Assembly: GCA_041746135.1 (NCBI GenBank)
Contig: JBGTHQ010000015.1
Location: 1-64,000 of the forward strand
Source of the DNA: Alg239-R122 sp041746135
Lineage (GTDB): Bacteria > Pseudomonadota > Alphaproteobacteria > Sphingomonadales > Sphingomonadaceae
Direction: 5' to 3'
Length of the DNA: 64,000 nucleotides
Numbering within the stretch: position 1 is the stretch's first letter; each line of letters starts with the position of its first letter. The notes below the pieces were generated by a model that had not been told where the DNA came from, did no database searches, and saw only the letters and a program-made list of their open reading frames with translations. Of this stretch, positions 8,338-16,709 are shown piece after piece. The translations under genes were made by a program, and so were the position numbers.

Positions 8338-8721
8338 TATCGTGCATTCCCGGACCGCGAGAACGCCGCCCCGCCCGGATTCGAGCTTTAGACCCGAACG
8401 TGCATTTTATCGCTGTCCTACACCTGGATGTATGCGGTATGATCGGCCGCTATAATTCGCACCGGCTCTTTCCTATCGTGCGCTTTTTCCAGCTTCGCCA
8501 TTTTGCCGATCAGAATGGGCCAAAATATGGCCAATCTGTCAATTTTGGCCCCGCAAAGCCTAGTTGACCACGGCTTTGCAAAAATGTCGTCCAGACGCTT
8601 TTGTCGCTTTTCTATGTTACTTTTGACAATTTTGCGCGTCGTCTTTGTCAATTTCGCCTGTCGCTTGTGTCCGCTTTGCCCGCAGCAATACAAGCGAATC
8701 GCAGGTCAACTTGCGGGCGTA
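8338..8721. other. 384-base gap with two adjacent hairpins and an iterated motif
   Basis: No convincing gene lies here between two convergent genes. Two inverted repeats stand back to back: GGGCCAAAAT/ATTTTGGCCC (8517-8526 and 8542-8551, 15-base loop) and GCAAAGCC/GGCTTTGC (8553-8560 and 8572-8579, 11-base loop). A motif of the form TG(T/A)CAATTT(T/C)G occurs three times, at 8537, 8624 and 8646. The stretch from about 8500 to 8700 is richer in A and T than its surroundings. It could hold a bidirectional terminator region or a small RNA; neither is proven. Confidence 0.5.
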
Positions 8722-9363
8722 TCAACACATCTTGCGGTATACCAGCGACACATTGTTCGCGGGCATCGCCACCAGATCCGATTTCGCAAAGCCGTGATCG
8801 GCGGCGAGCGCATCCATATCGGCCATGTTGCGCAGCCCCCATTCGGGGTCGCGCGATTGGAGCAAGGCGTGAAACTCTAGATTGCTTGGGCTGGTCGGTA
8901 GATCATCGCGGATATAGGGACCGTATAAATAAAGCGGGCCGTCTTGTGGCAACAACTTTGCACAGCCGCGGAACAGCGCCTCGGTCGCGCGCCACGGCGC
9001 GATATGCACCATGTTGATGCACAGCACGGCGTCCGCCGCCCCGACCTGCCAGTCCGGCGCTTCCACGTCGAGCAGGTGCAGTTCCTCAATATTTTCCAGC
9101 CCCGCCTCGGCACGATAGGCGGCGATCGAGCGGCAGGCATCCGCCATCCTGTCGCTCGGCTGGAAGGACAGATGCGGAAATGCGCGGGCAAAATGGATCA
9201 CATGCTCGCCCGATCCGCTGGCGATTTCGAGCACCCGGCCCCGGTCCGGCAATATCGCGCGCAGCACATGCGTAATGGCATAGCGGTTGCGCAGCGTGGC
9301 GGGCGCATGCTTGCGCGCCTGCGCACCCGTTTCGGCCGCATTCCAAGGCGATGGATCGGACAT
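8722..9363 (-). CDS. DUF938 family SAM-dependent methyltransferase-like protein
   Basis: The ATG at 9363 (213 residues) follows a GGGGAG ribosome site; upstream in-frame codons extend into the divergent promoter region and are unlikely. The N-terminus has NAAETGAQARKHAPATLRN, matching the DUF938 pattern of an N-terminal R-N-P/R-N-x block. A SAM-binding motif I, VLEIASGSGEHV, follows at about residues 45-56, then acidic motif LLDVEAPDW and CINMVHIAPW. The family is a class I methyltransferase-like fold with no assigned substrate. The start is 96 bases from the divergent start of the membrane methyltransferase at 9460. Confidence 0.82.
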   Translation of the reverse strand: MSDPSPWNAAETGAQARKHAPATLRNRYAITHVLRAILPDRGRVLEIASGSGEHVIHFARAFPHLSFQPSDRMADACRSIAAYRAEAGLENIEELHLLDVEAPDWQVGAADAVLCINMVHIAPWRATEALFRGCAKLLPQDGPLYLYGPYIRDDLPTSPSNLEFHALLQSRDPEWGLRNMADMDALAADHGFAKSDLVAMPANNVSLVYRKMC

Positions 9364-9459
9364 ATATTCTCCCCTGCTGGTGCAAATCGCCGCCATATGC
9401 TTACATTGGATCCAACGCAGCACGAAAGGCAAGCCATGTTAAAATCATCGGGAGATAAT

Positions 9460-9918
9460 ATGCCGCGGCCCAATGTGCGTTTTCCGCCGCCGTTGATGTT
9501 CCTGGGTTTCGGGCTTCTAGGCCTGCTGGTCGACAGGATATTCGGACTGCCGCCCATCACTGCTGGCTCGACAGTACAGGGTTTCGGCGGCGCGATGATC
9601 GCGGCGTCGCTGGCGCTGGTCATTATTTCGTTGGGCCTGTTCAAGGCGTCGGGCGAAAATCCCGAGCCGTGGACCCCGAGCGCGACGATAATAGCCCGCG
9701 GCCCCTATCGGCACACGCGCAACCCGATGTATCTCGCCATGCTGATGGCGCAGGTCGGCGCGGCTTTATGGTATGCCAGCCCCGGCATATTGCTGTTTGT
9801 GCCGATCGCGCTGATCGCGGTCGACCGGTTCGTGATCCGCAAGGAAGAGCAGTATCTCGAAAAGAAATTCGGGACCGCCTATCTCGATTATTGCCGGCGC
9901 GTGCGGCGCTGGCTGTAG
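9460..9918 (+). CDS. isoprenylcysteine carboxylmethyltransferase (ICMT/PEMT-like) family membrane protein
   Basis: A 152-residue membrane protein. ATG 9460 is chosen over the in-frame ATG at 9436 because GGGAG lies just upstream with good spacing. Hydrophobic segments lie near residues 12-28, 43-60 and 95-115. The family motif GPYRHTRNPMYLAM precedes the last membrane hairpin, and the C-terminal EEQYLEKKFGTAYLDYCRRVRRWL is typical of ICMT-like methyltransferases that bind SAM at the membrane face. The acceptor substrate is unknown. Its stop codon is immediately adjacent to the convergent stop of gcvPB. Confidence 0.82.
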   Translation: MPRPNVRFPPPLMFLGFGLLGLLVDRIFGLPPITAGSTVQGFGGAMIAASLALVIISLGLFKASGENPEPWTPSATIIARGPYRHTRNPMYLAMLMAQVGAALWYASPGILLFVPIALIAVDRFVIRKEEQYLEKKFGTAYLDYCRRVRRWL

Positions 9919-11508
9919 CTATTCCGCCGCTTCGGCCTGTTTCTCCGGCTCGGCATAGACCAGCACCGGCTTGCGCGCGGCCAGCGTTTCGTCGAGACGC
10001 TTGCGCGGCGCATGATGCGGCGCGGCCTTGAGCGCAGGGTCGCCCGCCTTGGCTGCCTTGACGACATGACGCAGCGCCCCGACAAACTCGTCGATCGCGG
10101 CTTTGCTTTCGGTCTCGGTCGGTTCGATCAGCATCGCGCCGTGCACCACCAGCGGGAAATACATCGTCATCGGATGGAAACCCTCGTCAATCAGGCCCTT
10201 GGCGATGTCGAGTGTGGTAAAGCCTTCGGCCAGACCCCTGTCGGAGAAGAGCGCCTCGTGCATGCACGGCCCTGAAAAAGCGAACGGCGCTTCGAGAACG
10301 TCTTCCAGGCTGCGCAATATGTAATTGGCGTTGAGCACCGCATCTTCGCTCACCTGCTTAAGCCCGTCCGCGCCGTGGCTGAGCATATAGGTCAGGGCGC
10401 GGGTGAACATGCCCATCTGGCCGTGGAACGCGACCATCCGGCCGAAACTTTTCGCGTGATGCTCCTCGGCATTTTCCTCCTCGATCAACCGGTATTCGTC
10501 ACCCTGTTTCTCGACGAACGGCAGCGGCGCGAAGGGTGCCAGCGCCTGCGAGAACACCACCGGACCCGAACCCGGACCGCCGCCGCCATGCGGGGTGGAA
10601 AAGGTTTTGTGCAGGTTGATGTGCATCGCATCAATGCCGAGGTCGCCGGGGCGGACCTTGCCCACGATCGCGTTGAAATTGGCGCCGTCGCAATAGACGA
10701 ACCCGCCCGCTGCATGCACCGCGTCGGATATCTTCTTCATGTCGGGCTCGAACAGGCCGCAGGTATTGGGATTGGTGATCATCACGCCCGCGACGTCACA
10801 GGAATCCCCACGCGCCGCGAGCCGCGCGATCAGCGCATCAAGATCGACGCGGCCTTCTTTTGTGGCGGGAATATCCTCGACCTTATAACCGGCAAAAGCG
10901 GCGGTGGCGGGATTGGTGCCGTGCGCGCTTTCGGGGACGAGAATAACCTCGCGCGCATCACCGCGGGCTTCGAGCGCCGAGCGGATCGCCAGCACGCCGC
11001 ACAGTTCGCCGTGCGCGCCCGCCTTGGGAGACATCGCGACCGCAGGCATACCGGTCAATGTTTTCAGCCAAGTGGCGAGCTCGTCGATCAGCTTGTACGC
11101 GCCCTGCACCGTCTGCTGCGGTTGCAGCGGATGGATATCGGCGAAACCGGACAGCCGCGCCATTTTCTCGTTGAGCCGCGGATTATGTTTCATCGTGCAC
11201 GACCCGAGCGGGAAAAAGCCGAGGTCGATGCCGTAATTCTGGCGGCTGAGCCGCGTATAATGGCGTACGGTTTCGGATTCGGACAGGCCCGGAAGCCCGA
11301 TAATATCGCTACGCTCCAACCCCCCGAGCTTCGACGCGGCTTGGGGCGCATCGGGCAGATCGACGCCGGTGCGGTCGAACGATCCGCTTTCGAAAATCAG
11401 CTTTTCCTCGAGCATCAATGCCCGATTGCCGGTATGGGTGGCATGAGTTTCTACGCTGTCATTGGCGGCTTCGCTGCGGGTGACGCGGCCCTGGTTGTTC
11501 ATGCTCAT
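9919..11508 (-). CDS. gcvPB: glycine dehydrogenase (decarboxylating) subunit 2, P-protein beta chain
   Basis: A 529-residue PLP enzyme subunit. Together with GcvPA it decarboxylates glycine and loads the aminomethyl group on the lipoyl arm of GcvH. The PLP lysine is Lys301 in HINLHKTFSTPHGGGGPG, and TNPNTCGLF and YCDGANFNAIVG are conserved around the cofactor pocket. The N-terminal 30 residues (Asn/Thr/His-rich) look dispensable. The C-terminal 40 residues are Lys/Ala-rich and variable. The ATG overlaps the gcvPA stop by 4 bases. This split P-protein form is common in alphaproteobacteria of this group. It is the last gene of the riboswitch-controlled operon. Confidence 0.96.
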   Translation of the reverse strand: MSMNNQGRVTRSEAANDSVETHATHTGNRALMLEEKLIFESGSFDRTGVDLPDAPQAASKLGGLERSDIIGLPGLSESETVRHYTRLSRQNYGIDLGFFPLGSCTMKHNPRLNEKMARLSGFADIHPLQPQQTVQGAYKLIDELATWLKTLTGMPAVAMSPKAGAHGELCGVLAIRSALEARGDAREVILVPESAHGTNPATAAFAGYKVEDIPATKEGRVDLDALIARLAARGDSCDVAGVMITNPNTCGLFEPDMKKISDAVHAAGGFVYCDGANFNAIVGKVRPGDLGIDAMHINLHKTFSTPHGGGGPGSGPVVFSQALAPFAPLPFVEKQGDEYRLIEEENAEEHHAKSFGRMVAFHGQMGMFTRALTYMLSHGADGLKQVSEDAVLNANYILRSLEDVLEAPFAFSGPCMHEALFSDRGLAEGFTTLDIAKGLIDEGFHPMTMYFPLVVHGAMLIEPTETESKAAIDEFVGALRHVVKAAKAGDPALKAAPHHAPRKRLDETLAARKPVLVYAEPEKQAEAAE

Positions 11509-12878
11509 GCTGTGTTCCCCTTCGCCAGAATCTCCTGAAGCGCATCGACCAATGCATCGACATCGCCGTCTTCGCAGGTCTCGGTCACCGTGACGAGCAA
11601 GCCGCCCGCCAATGCGTCCTCGTTGGGATAGAGACGGCCAAGCGAGACTCCGCCCAAAATATTGCGATCCACAAGCTGGTGCACCGCCTCGCGCGCATCC
11701 ATCGGCAGAATGAGCGTAAATTCGTTAAAGAAACTGTCGTTCATCACCGTCACGCCGCCGATCTTAGCCAGTTTTTCCACAGCATTTGCAGCTTTGGCAT
11801 GGTTGAGCATGGCCAGATCGCGCAGGCCCTTTTCGCCGAGCAAAGTCATATGGATCGAAAATGCCAGCGCGCACAGGCCCGAATTGGTGCAGATGTTCGA
11901 TGTCGCTTTCTCGCGCCGGATATGCTGCTCGCGGGTCGAGAGCGTCAGTACGAATCCGCGCATCCCATCGGCATCGACTGTTTCGCCGCACAGTCGTCCG
12001 GGCATTTGCCGCACATATTTCTGCTTGCATCCGAACAAGCCCACATAAGGCCCGCCGAATTGCAGGCCGACACCGATCGACTGGCCCTCGCCCACAACGA
12101 TATCCGCGCCCATTTCACCGGGGCTCTTGATCGCGCCCAACGCGACGGGTTCGGTGACGACCGCGATCAGCAGTGCGCCCGCTTCCTGCGTTTTCTCAGC
12201 AAGAGCGGTCAGATCGTCGATCCGCCCGAGAATATCGGGATATTGCACCACGACGCAGCTGGTATCGCCATCGATCGCTTCGATCAGTTCGGAAATATCG
12301 GTATTGGCGGACAGTTCCGGTGCGGAGCTAGTGAGTTCGTCGCCGGTAAAGCGCGCCATCGAATTGGCCACCGACACATAATGCGGATGCAGCCCGGAGG
12401 ACAGCAGCGCCTTTTTCCGGCGCGTGATCCGCCGCGCCATCGTGATCGCTTCCCAGCAAGCTGTTGAACCATCGTACATCGAAGCATTGGCGACATCGCA
12501 GCCGAACAGACGCGCCACCTGAGTCTGAAATTCGAACAAGACCTGCAACGTGCCCTGCGCGATTTCGGGCTGGTACGGCGTATAGGCGGTCAGGAACTCG
12601 CCGCGCTGGATCAGGTGATCGACGCTGGCGGGCACATGGTGGCGATAGGCGCCTGCGCCCAGGAAAAACGGCACGCTCCCCGCGACCAGATTATGGTTTG
12701 CAAGCCCGTGCATATGTCGTTCAACCATCATTTCGCTGGCATGGGCTGGTAGATCATGGATCGGACCCGTCAGCCGCGCCTCGGCATGGACGTCGGTGAA
12801 CAGATCATCAATGTGCCGCGCGCCGATCGTGGCAAGCATCGCGGTGCGGTCATCGGGAGTCAGGGGCAGGTAACGCAT
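11505..12878 (-). CDS. gcvPA: glycine dehydrogenase (decarboxylating) subunit 1, P-protein alpha chain
   Basis: A 457-residue protein beginning MRYLPLTPDDRTAMLA, matching the N-terminal half of the one-piece P-protein. Recognisable blocks are FLGAGAYRHHVPASVD, TPYQPEIAQGTLQVLFEFQTQ, NASMYDGSTA and the C-terminal GLYP-like GGVSLGRLYP. It lacks the PLP lysine, which is carried by GcvPB; the two form the active heterodimer. It overlaps gcvPB by 4 bases and lies 58 bases downstream of gcvH, with a small hairpin in that gap. Confidence 0.95.
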   Translation of the reverse strand: MRYLPLTPDDRTAMLATIGARHIDDLFTDVHAEARLTGPIHDLPAHASEMMVERHMHGLANHNLVAGSVPFFLGAGAYRHHVPASVDHLIQRGEFLTAYTPYQPEIAQGTLQVLFEFQTQVARLFGCDVANASMYDGSTACWEAITMARRITRRKKALLSSGLHPHYVSVANSMARFTGDELTSSAPELSANTDISELIEAIDGDTSCVVVQYPDILGRIDDLTALAEKTQEAGALLIAVVTEPVALGAIKSPGEMGADIVVGEGQSIGVGLQFGGPYVGLFGCKQKYVRQMPGRLCGETVDADGMRGFVLTLSTREQHIRREKATSNICTNSGLCALAFSIHMTLLGEKGLRDLAMLNHAKAANAVEKLAKIGGVTVMNDSFFNEFTLILPMDAREAVHQLVDRNILGGVSLGRLYPNEDALAGGLLVTVTETCEDGDVDALVDALQEILAKGNTA

Positions 12879-12906
12879 GTTTTTCCTATCGGCTTCTTAT
12901 CTTCAA

Positions 12907-12927
12907 CCCTTCCCGAACCGGGAGGGG
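12907..12927. repeat. GC-rich hairpin between gcvH and gcvPA
   Basis: CCCTTCCCG and CGGGAGGGG pair over nine positions with one G-T pair and a three-base loop. No T-run follows, so a terminator is unlikely; it may affect mRNA stability or be a palindromic genomic repeat. Confidence 0.55.
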
Positions 12928-12936
12928 ATATTCGAA

Positions 12937-13308
12937 TTACAAATTGGCGACGAAATCCTTGTAGGCGGCCTCATCCATCAGGCCTTCGAGCTGGTCCGTG
13001 TCGGACAGCGCAAGCTTGAAGAACCAGCCCTTTTTTTCGGGATCGGTATTGACCAGCGACGGATCGTCGGCCAGCGCGGCATTGCCCTCGCTTACCGTGC
13101 CGGACACCGGCGCATAGACATCGCTGGCGGCCTTGACCGATTCGACCACGGCAGCATCGTCGCCCTTGGCCATTTGCTTGCCAGCTTCGGGGACTTCGAC
13201 GAATACGACATCGCCCAGCTGTTCCTGTGCGTAATCGGTGATGCCGACCGTGGCGCTATCGCCATCGACATCGATCCATTCATGGTCTTCGGTAAAATAT
13301 CTGCTCAT
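12937..13308 (-). CDS. gcvH: glycine cleavage system H protein
   Basis: A 123-residue lipoyl carrier protein of standard length. The lipoylated lysine is Lys59 in VVESVKAASDVYAPVSG, and the N-terminus MSRYFTEDHEWI is the usual one. It shuttles the aminomethyl intermediate between P-protein, T-protein and the L-protein (the lipoamide dehydrogenase gene is not in the window). It begins 11 bases after the gcvT stop within the same operon. Confidence 0.96.
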   Translation of the reverse strand: MSRYFTEDHEWIDVDGDSATVGITDYAQEQLGDVVFVEVPEAGKQMAKGDDAAVVESVKAASDVYAPVSGTVSEGNAALADDPSLVNTDPEKKGWFFKLALSDTDQLEGLMDEAAYKDFVANL

Positions 13309-13319
13309 GTAATGCCCCC

Positions 13320-14471
13320 TCAGGCTTTCGGTTTACGGCGGTAATTATGCGGTACGAACGGCATGGACGTCACGGTCACAACGAAAGGCTTGGCGCGTTG
13401 CTCGGCCGTCAGCTTGGTACCCTCGTCGCTCAGTTCGCCAGGCACATAGGCCATCGCAATCGGGCGTTCGAGGCTGGGCGCAAACCCACCGCTGGTGACC
13501 TGGCCGATTTCATTGCCGTTTTCATCGATGATTAACGCACCTTCGCGTACGGGCTGGCGGCCCTCGACATTCAGGCCGACACGCTTCATCGCCGCGCCTT
13601 CCGGATATTCCGACAGCACACGCTCGGCTCCGGCAAAGCCGCCTTCCTCGCGGCGGCGCTTGCTGAGCGCGAAACCCAGATTTGCCTGCATCGGCGTGAT
13701 TTCGGGCGACAGGTCGTGACCATAAAGCGGCAGTCCTGCCTCGAGCCGCAAGCTGTCGCGCGCACCCAGGCCAATGGGTTTAACGTCATCATGCGCGCAC
13801 AGCATATTTGCCAGCTTTTCGGCCTTATCGCCATCGACGCTGATCTCGAACCCATCCTCCCCGGTATAACCGGAGCGGCTGATCCACAATTTCATGCCTT
13901 CGTGCTCGAACGCGCCTGCCATCATAAAATAAAGCTCGTCGACCGCAGGAATCAGCGATGCGAGAACCGCGCCGGCTTTCGGACCCTGCAAGGCCAGCAA
14001 GGCGTGTTCGTCCATCAAGTTGATGGTGACGCTATCGGACATATTTTCGACGATATAGGCGAGGTCGTCATATTTGGTCGCGCCGTTGACGATGGTGTAG
14101 ATATCGTTTTCACGGCGTGTGACCATCAGATCGTCGAGAATCCCGCCGTCTTCGGCGAGCAGCAGCGAATAGCGGATGCGGTTGAGGCCTAGCTTGCGGA
14201 TCTCGCCCGGCAAGATTTTTTCCAGTTCCGCATCGGCATCCTTACCGGTAAATGTCACTTGCCCCATGTGGCTGACATCGAACAGACCGGCATGGGTGCG
14301 GGTCCACAGGTGCTCGGCCATAATCCCTTCATACTGGATCGGCATTTCATAACCGGCAAAACTGACCATGCGCGCACCCTTTGCGCGGTGCCACGCATCG
14401 AGAGGCAGCTTCTGGTCCGCCGGCGGGGATTCATCGAGATCGTTTGGCTGCGAGACTTGGTTCTGGGACAT
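13320..14471 (-). CDS. gcvT: glycine cleavage system T protein (aminomethyltransferase)
   Basis: Transfers the methylene group from aminomethyl-GcvH to tetrahydrofolate, releasing ammonia. Start ATG 14471 gives 383 residues; an in-frame upstream ATG at 14531 would extend into the riboswitch expression platform and encodes an unlikely Cys-rich leader. The protein shows the MPIQYEGIMAEHLWTRTHAGLFDVSHMGQV block near the N-terminus, LALQGPKA in the middle and ISRSGYTGEDGFEI in the folate-binding part, all T-protein hallmarks. It is the first gene behind the glycine riboswitch, 67 bases downstream of aptamer II. Confidence 0.95.
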   Translation of the reverse strand: MSQNQVSQPNDLDESPPADQKLPLDAWHRAKGARMVSFAGYEMPIQYEGIMAEHLWTRTHAGLFDVSHMGQVTFTGKDADAELEKILPGEIRKLGLNRIRYSLLLAEDGGILDDLMVTRRENDIYTIVNGATKYDDLAYIVENMSDSVTINLMDEHALLALQGPKAGAVLASLIPAVDELYFMMAGAFEHEGMKLWISRSGYTGEDGFEISVDGDKAEKLANMLCAHDDVKPIGLGARDSLRLEAGLPLYGHDLSPEITPMQANLGFALSKRRREEGGFAGAERVLSEYPEGAAMKRVGLNVEGRQPVREGALIIDENGNEIGQVTSGGFAPSLERPIAMAYVPGELSDEGTKLTAEQRAKPFVVTVTSMPFVPHNYRRKPKA

Positions 14472-14538
14472 GCGGGTTCCTAAATGTGACAAGTTACAGG
14501 TGAACAGTGCGCAATCATGCGCGCAATCCACCTGCCCC

Positions 14539-14740
14539 CTCTGTCACGGAACCTGAGAGTTTTCATGGGGTCCGCACGTGCGTTCCCATTTACCCCTTCG
14601 GTGGAACGGAATTTTCCGTTCGCTTTCCAGAGTGCCTACGTGGCAATGCGGTCCATTTGCACCTGAGAGTTTCCGGGGCGGTTGCTCCTTCGGTGGTTTT
14701 GCGAGGCCAAGGCCCGGCAAAACGCTCTCCCGCATTGCCA
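14539..14740 (-). promoter_or_regulatory. tandem glycine riboswitch upstream of gcvT
   Basis: On the minus strand two glycine aptamers follow one another. Aptamer I spans 14740-14641: P1 is a perfect ten-base pair TGGCAATGCG/CGCATTGCCA, and inside are GGGAGAGC, CACCGAAGGAGCAA and AACTCTCAGGTG. Aptamer II spans 14632-14539: P1 CAGAG/CTCTG, with CACCGAAGGGGTAA and AACTCTCAGGTTCC. An eight-base linker (14633-14640) separates them. Known glycine riboswitches in front of gcv operons turn expression on when glycine is abundant. The 67 bases to gcvT contain no obvious terminator, so translational control is more likely. Confidence 0.95.
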
Positions 14741-14823
14741 TGTTGCGCCTTTGCGGGCGCATCAAGCAAGCCGGTTTTTGACGAAACAAGGCGCAGAGTC
14801 AATTGCGATATGCGCCCATATGC

Positions 14824-15500
14824 CTATTTTGCGACCAGCGCCCATATATCGGGGTTTTCATGCACGAAGCACCCCGTTTTATCGTGGCGAAAAAGCGCGA
14901 GTGCCGCAGCGGCAACGTCATCCGCTTCCACCGCGCGAAATTTCTTGAGCGAACCTTGCAACAATATGTCGGTAATTGGGCTGGCAATGAGTGCCAGCGA
15001 TTCGCCCAAACGGGCCGGGCCTTTGCGCGCGCTCTTGAGCAGTCCGGGCCGGATGATGTCGAGCCGGTCGAAGCCGAGCGCCTCAAGTGCTTTTTCTGCC
15101 TCGCCCTTCGTCTTGAGGTAGAAAGAGTATGCATCGGCATCGGCCATGGTCGAAGAAATAGTGATAAAATGCCGTGTTCCCGCAGCCTTGGCGGCTTTTC
15201 CTACACTGTGCACGAGTTCGAGATCGACCGCACGGAAAGCCGCTTTCGAACCCGCCTGCTTGATCGTGGTACCAAGCGCGCAGAATACGGCATCGGGCGC
15301 GATTTGCGCGATCTTTGCATTCCAGGCGGACGGGTCGGCAACATGTTAGATACGGGCTCGGTTAAGATCCGCAGCGCGCCGTGTAAGCGTGTGGATTTCA
15401 AAATCGGTATGGGCGGCAAGCCTCACAAAGCTGTCTCCCACCAGACCGGTAGCACCGACCACCAGTATTTTTTTGATAATCCGCTCTCTCGCTCACACAT
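14824..15500 (-). pseudogene. broken NAD(P)-binding Rossmann-fold protein (HTATIP2/short epimerase-like)
   Basis: From an ATG at 15500, overlapping the dgt stop, the N-terminus reads MCERESGLSKK and would continue ILVVGATGLVG only if the A7 run at 15468-15474 had eight A residues. The ILVVGATGLVG frame then reads LTRRAADLNRARI and meets TAA at 15346-15348, after which the same frame continues HVADPSAWNAK, DAVFCALGTTIKQAGSKAAF and GTRHFITISS down to the stop at 14824. Without both lesions it would be a normal protein of about 225 residues of the atypical SDR type. A residual frame of 129 codons from a GTG at 15213 lacks the nucleotide-binding motif. A sequencing error could mimic the homopolymer lesion. 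Confidence 0.85.
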
Positions 15501-16671
15501 TGCTCAGCCCGTCGGGCAATCCCCCCGTCAATTTTTCGCATTCGCGCAGCGCATAACGGTCGGTCATTCCTGCCACGAAATCGGCGATATGCCGACTGCG
15601 CGCCGGTTCGCTACCGGGCAATTGGGCTTGCCAGTCTTCGGGGAGGTTATGCGGATTTTGTCGGTAAGCGCGCATCAGGCTTGCCACCACGGATTTGGCC
15701 TTGCTCGCGGCATCGCGCTGTTCAGGATGAAAATAGAGTTTTTCGTACATGAATTTTTTCAGCGTACGCTCGTTTTCGGCCATGCCACCGGAAAAGCCGG
15801 CAATCATTTCACCGGCCTGTCGCACGTCATCGGCAGTTTTGATCTTGTGCGCCGCGATACGTGCCTTGGTCGTTTCGATCACATCATTGACCATCAGGCC
15901 GATCTGGCTGCGTACCAGTTCGCGCAGGCGCAAATCCTGTGAAGCTTCGGGATATCGCGCGCTGATACGCTCCCATTGCCGCGCGATAAAGGGCAGTTCC
16001 AACAGCTGTTCGAGCGTCAGGAAACCGGCGCGCAGGCCATCATCGATATCGTGATTGTCATAGGCGATATCGTCCGCCATCGCCGCAACCTGCGCTTCCA
16101 GCGAGGGCCAGCGTTCAAGCTCGAGGTTGTATGCATCGTTCAATTCCTGCAAGGCCCAGGTCGGCTCTGCGACCGGCCCGTTATGCTTGGCCAGGCCTTC
16201 AAGCACTTCCCAACTCAGGTTCAGGCCCGGCCATTCGGGATAGGGGGATTCGAGCCGCATCAGCGTGCGCAATGTCTGCGCATTATGGTCGAACCCGCCA
16301 TGGTCCTGCAGCGCTTCTTCGAGCGCATCCTCTCCGGCATGACCAAAGGGCGGATGACCGATATCGTGGGCGAGACACAGCGCCTCGGTCAAATCCTCGT
16401 CCAGCCCCAGGGTGCGCGCAATGGTGCGGCCGATCTGCGCGACTTCCAGACTGTGGGTCAGCCGGACGCGGTAATGGTCGCCATCGGGGGCCACGAACAC
16501 CTGCGTTTTGTGGCGGAGGCGGCGAAAGGCGATCGAATGGATGATGCGATCGCGGTCGCGCTGGAATACGCTGCGTGCGCCGCGCACCATGCCTTCATCC
16601 TCATCATGTTGGCGGCCACGACTCTCGCGGGAATTGGAAGCGTAACCGGCACGGATAATGTTGTTGGTCAT
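15493..16671 (-). CDS. dgt: deoxyguanosinetriphosphate triphosphohydrolase-like protein
   Basis: A 392-residue HD-superfamily enzyme that cleaves dNTPs to deoxynucleoside and triphosphate, controlling dNTP pools. Metal ligands are visible: His73 in RLTHSLEVAQIGR, and His102-Asp103 in CLAHDIGHPPFGHAGE; a further Asp lies in ADDIAYDNHDIDDGL. The N-terminal SNSRESRGRQ and RDRDRIIHSIAFRRL blocks are those of the type-2 dGTPase-like subfamily (Dgt-like, about 400 residues), not the longer E. coli enzyme. Its stop overlaps the ATG of the following pseudogene. It follows the racemase-family gene by 38 bases. Confidence 0.9.
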   Translation of the reverse strand: MTNNIIRAGYASNSRESRGRQHDEDEGMVRGARSVFQRDRDRIIHSIAFRRLRHKTQVFVAPDGDHYRVRLTHSLEVAQIGRTIARTLGLDEDLTEALCLAHDIGHPPFGHAGEDALEEALQDHGGFDHNAQTLRTLMRLESPYPEWPGLNLSWEVLEGLAKHNGPVAEPTWALQELNDAYNLELERWPSLEAQVAAMADDIAYDNHDIDDGLRAGFLTLEQLLELPFIARQWERISARYPEASQDLRLRELVRSQIGLMVNDVIETTKARIAAHKIKTADDVRQAGEMIAGFSGGMAENERTLKKFMYEKLYFHPEQRDAASKAKSVVASLMRAYRQNPHNLPEDWQAQLPGSEPARSRHIADFVAGMTDRYALRECEKLTGGLPDGLSNV

Positions 16672-16709
16672 GGCGCCATTATCCCTAATTTACCTGATAT
16701 AACAATAGC

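Noticed and set aside
8418..8693. A 91-codon minus-strand reading frame in the gap between the DUF4126 and DUF938 genes
   Set aside because: Lys-rich start, no ribosome site, no family resemblance and codon use unlike the neighbouring genes; it overlaps the hairpins and motif copies.
14803..15942. Plus-strand frame of 379 codons across the pseudogene and the end of dgt
   Set aside because: Antisense shadow; its sequence has no known family pattern.
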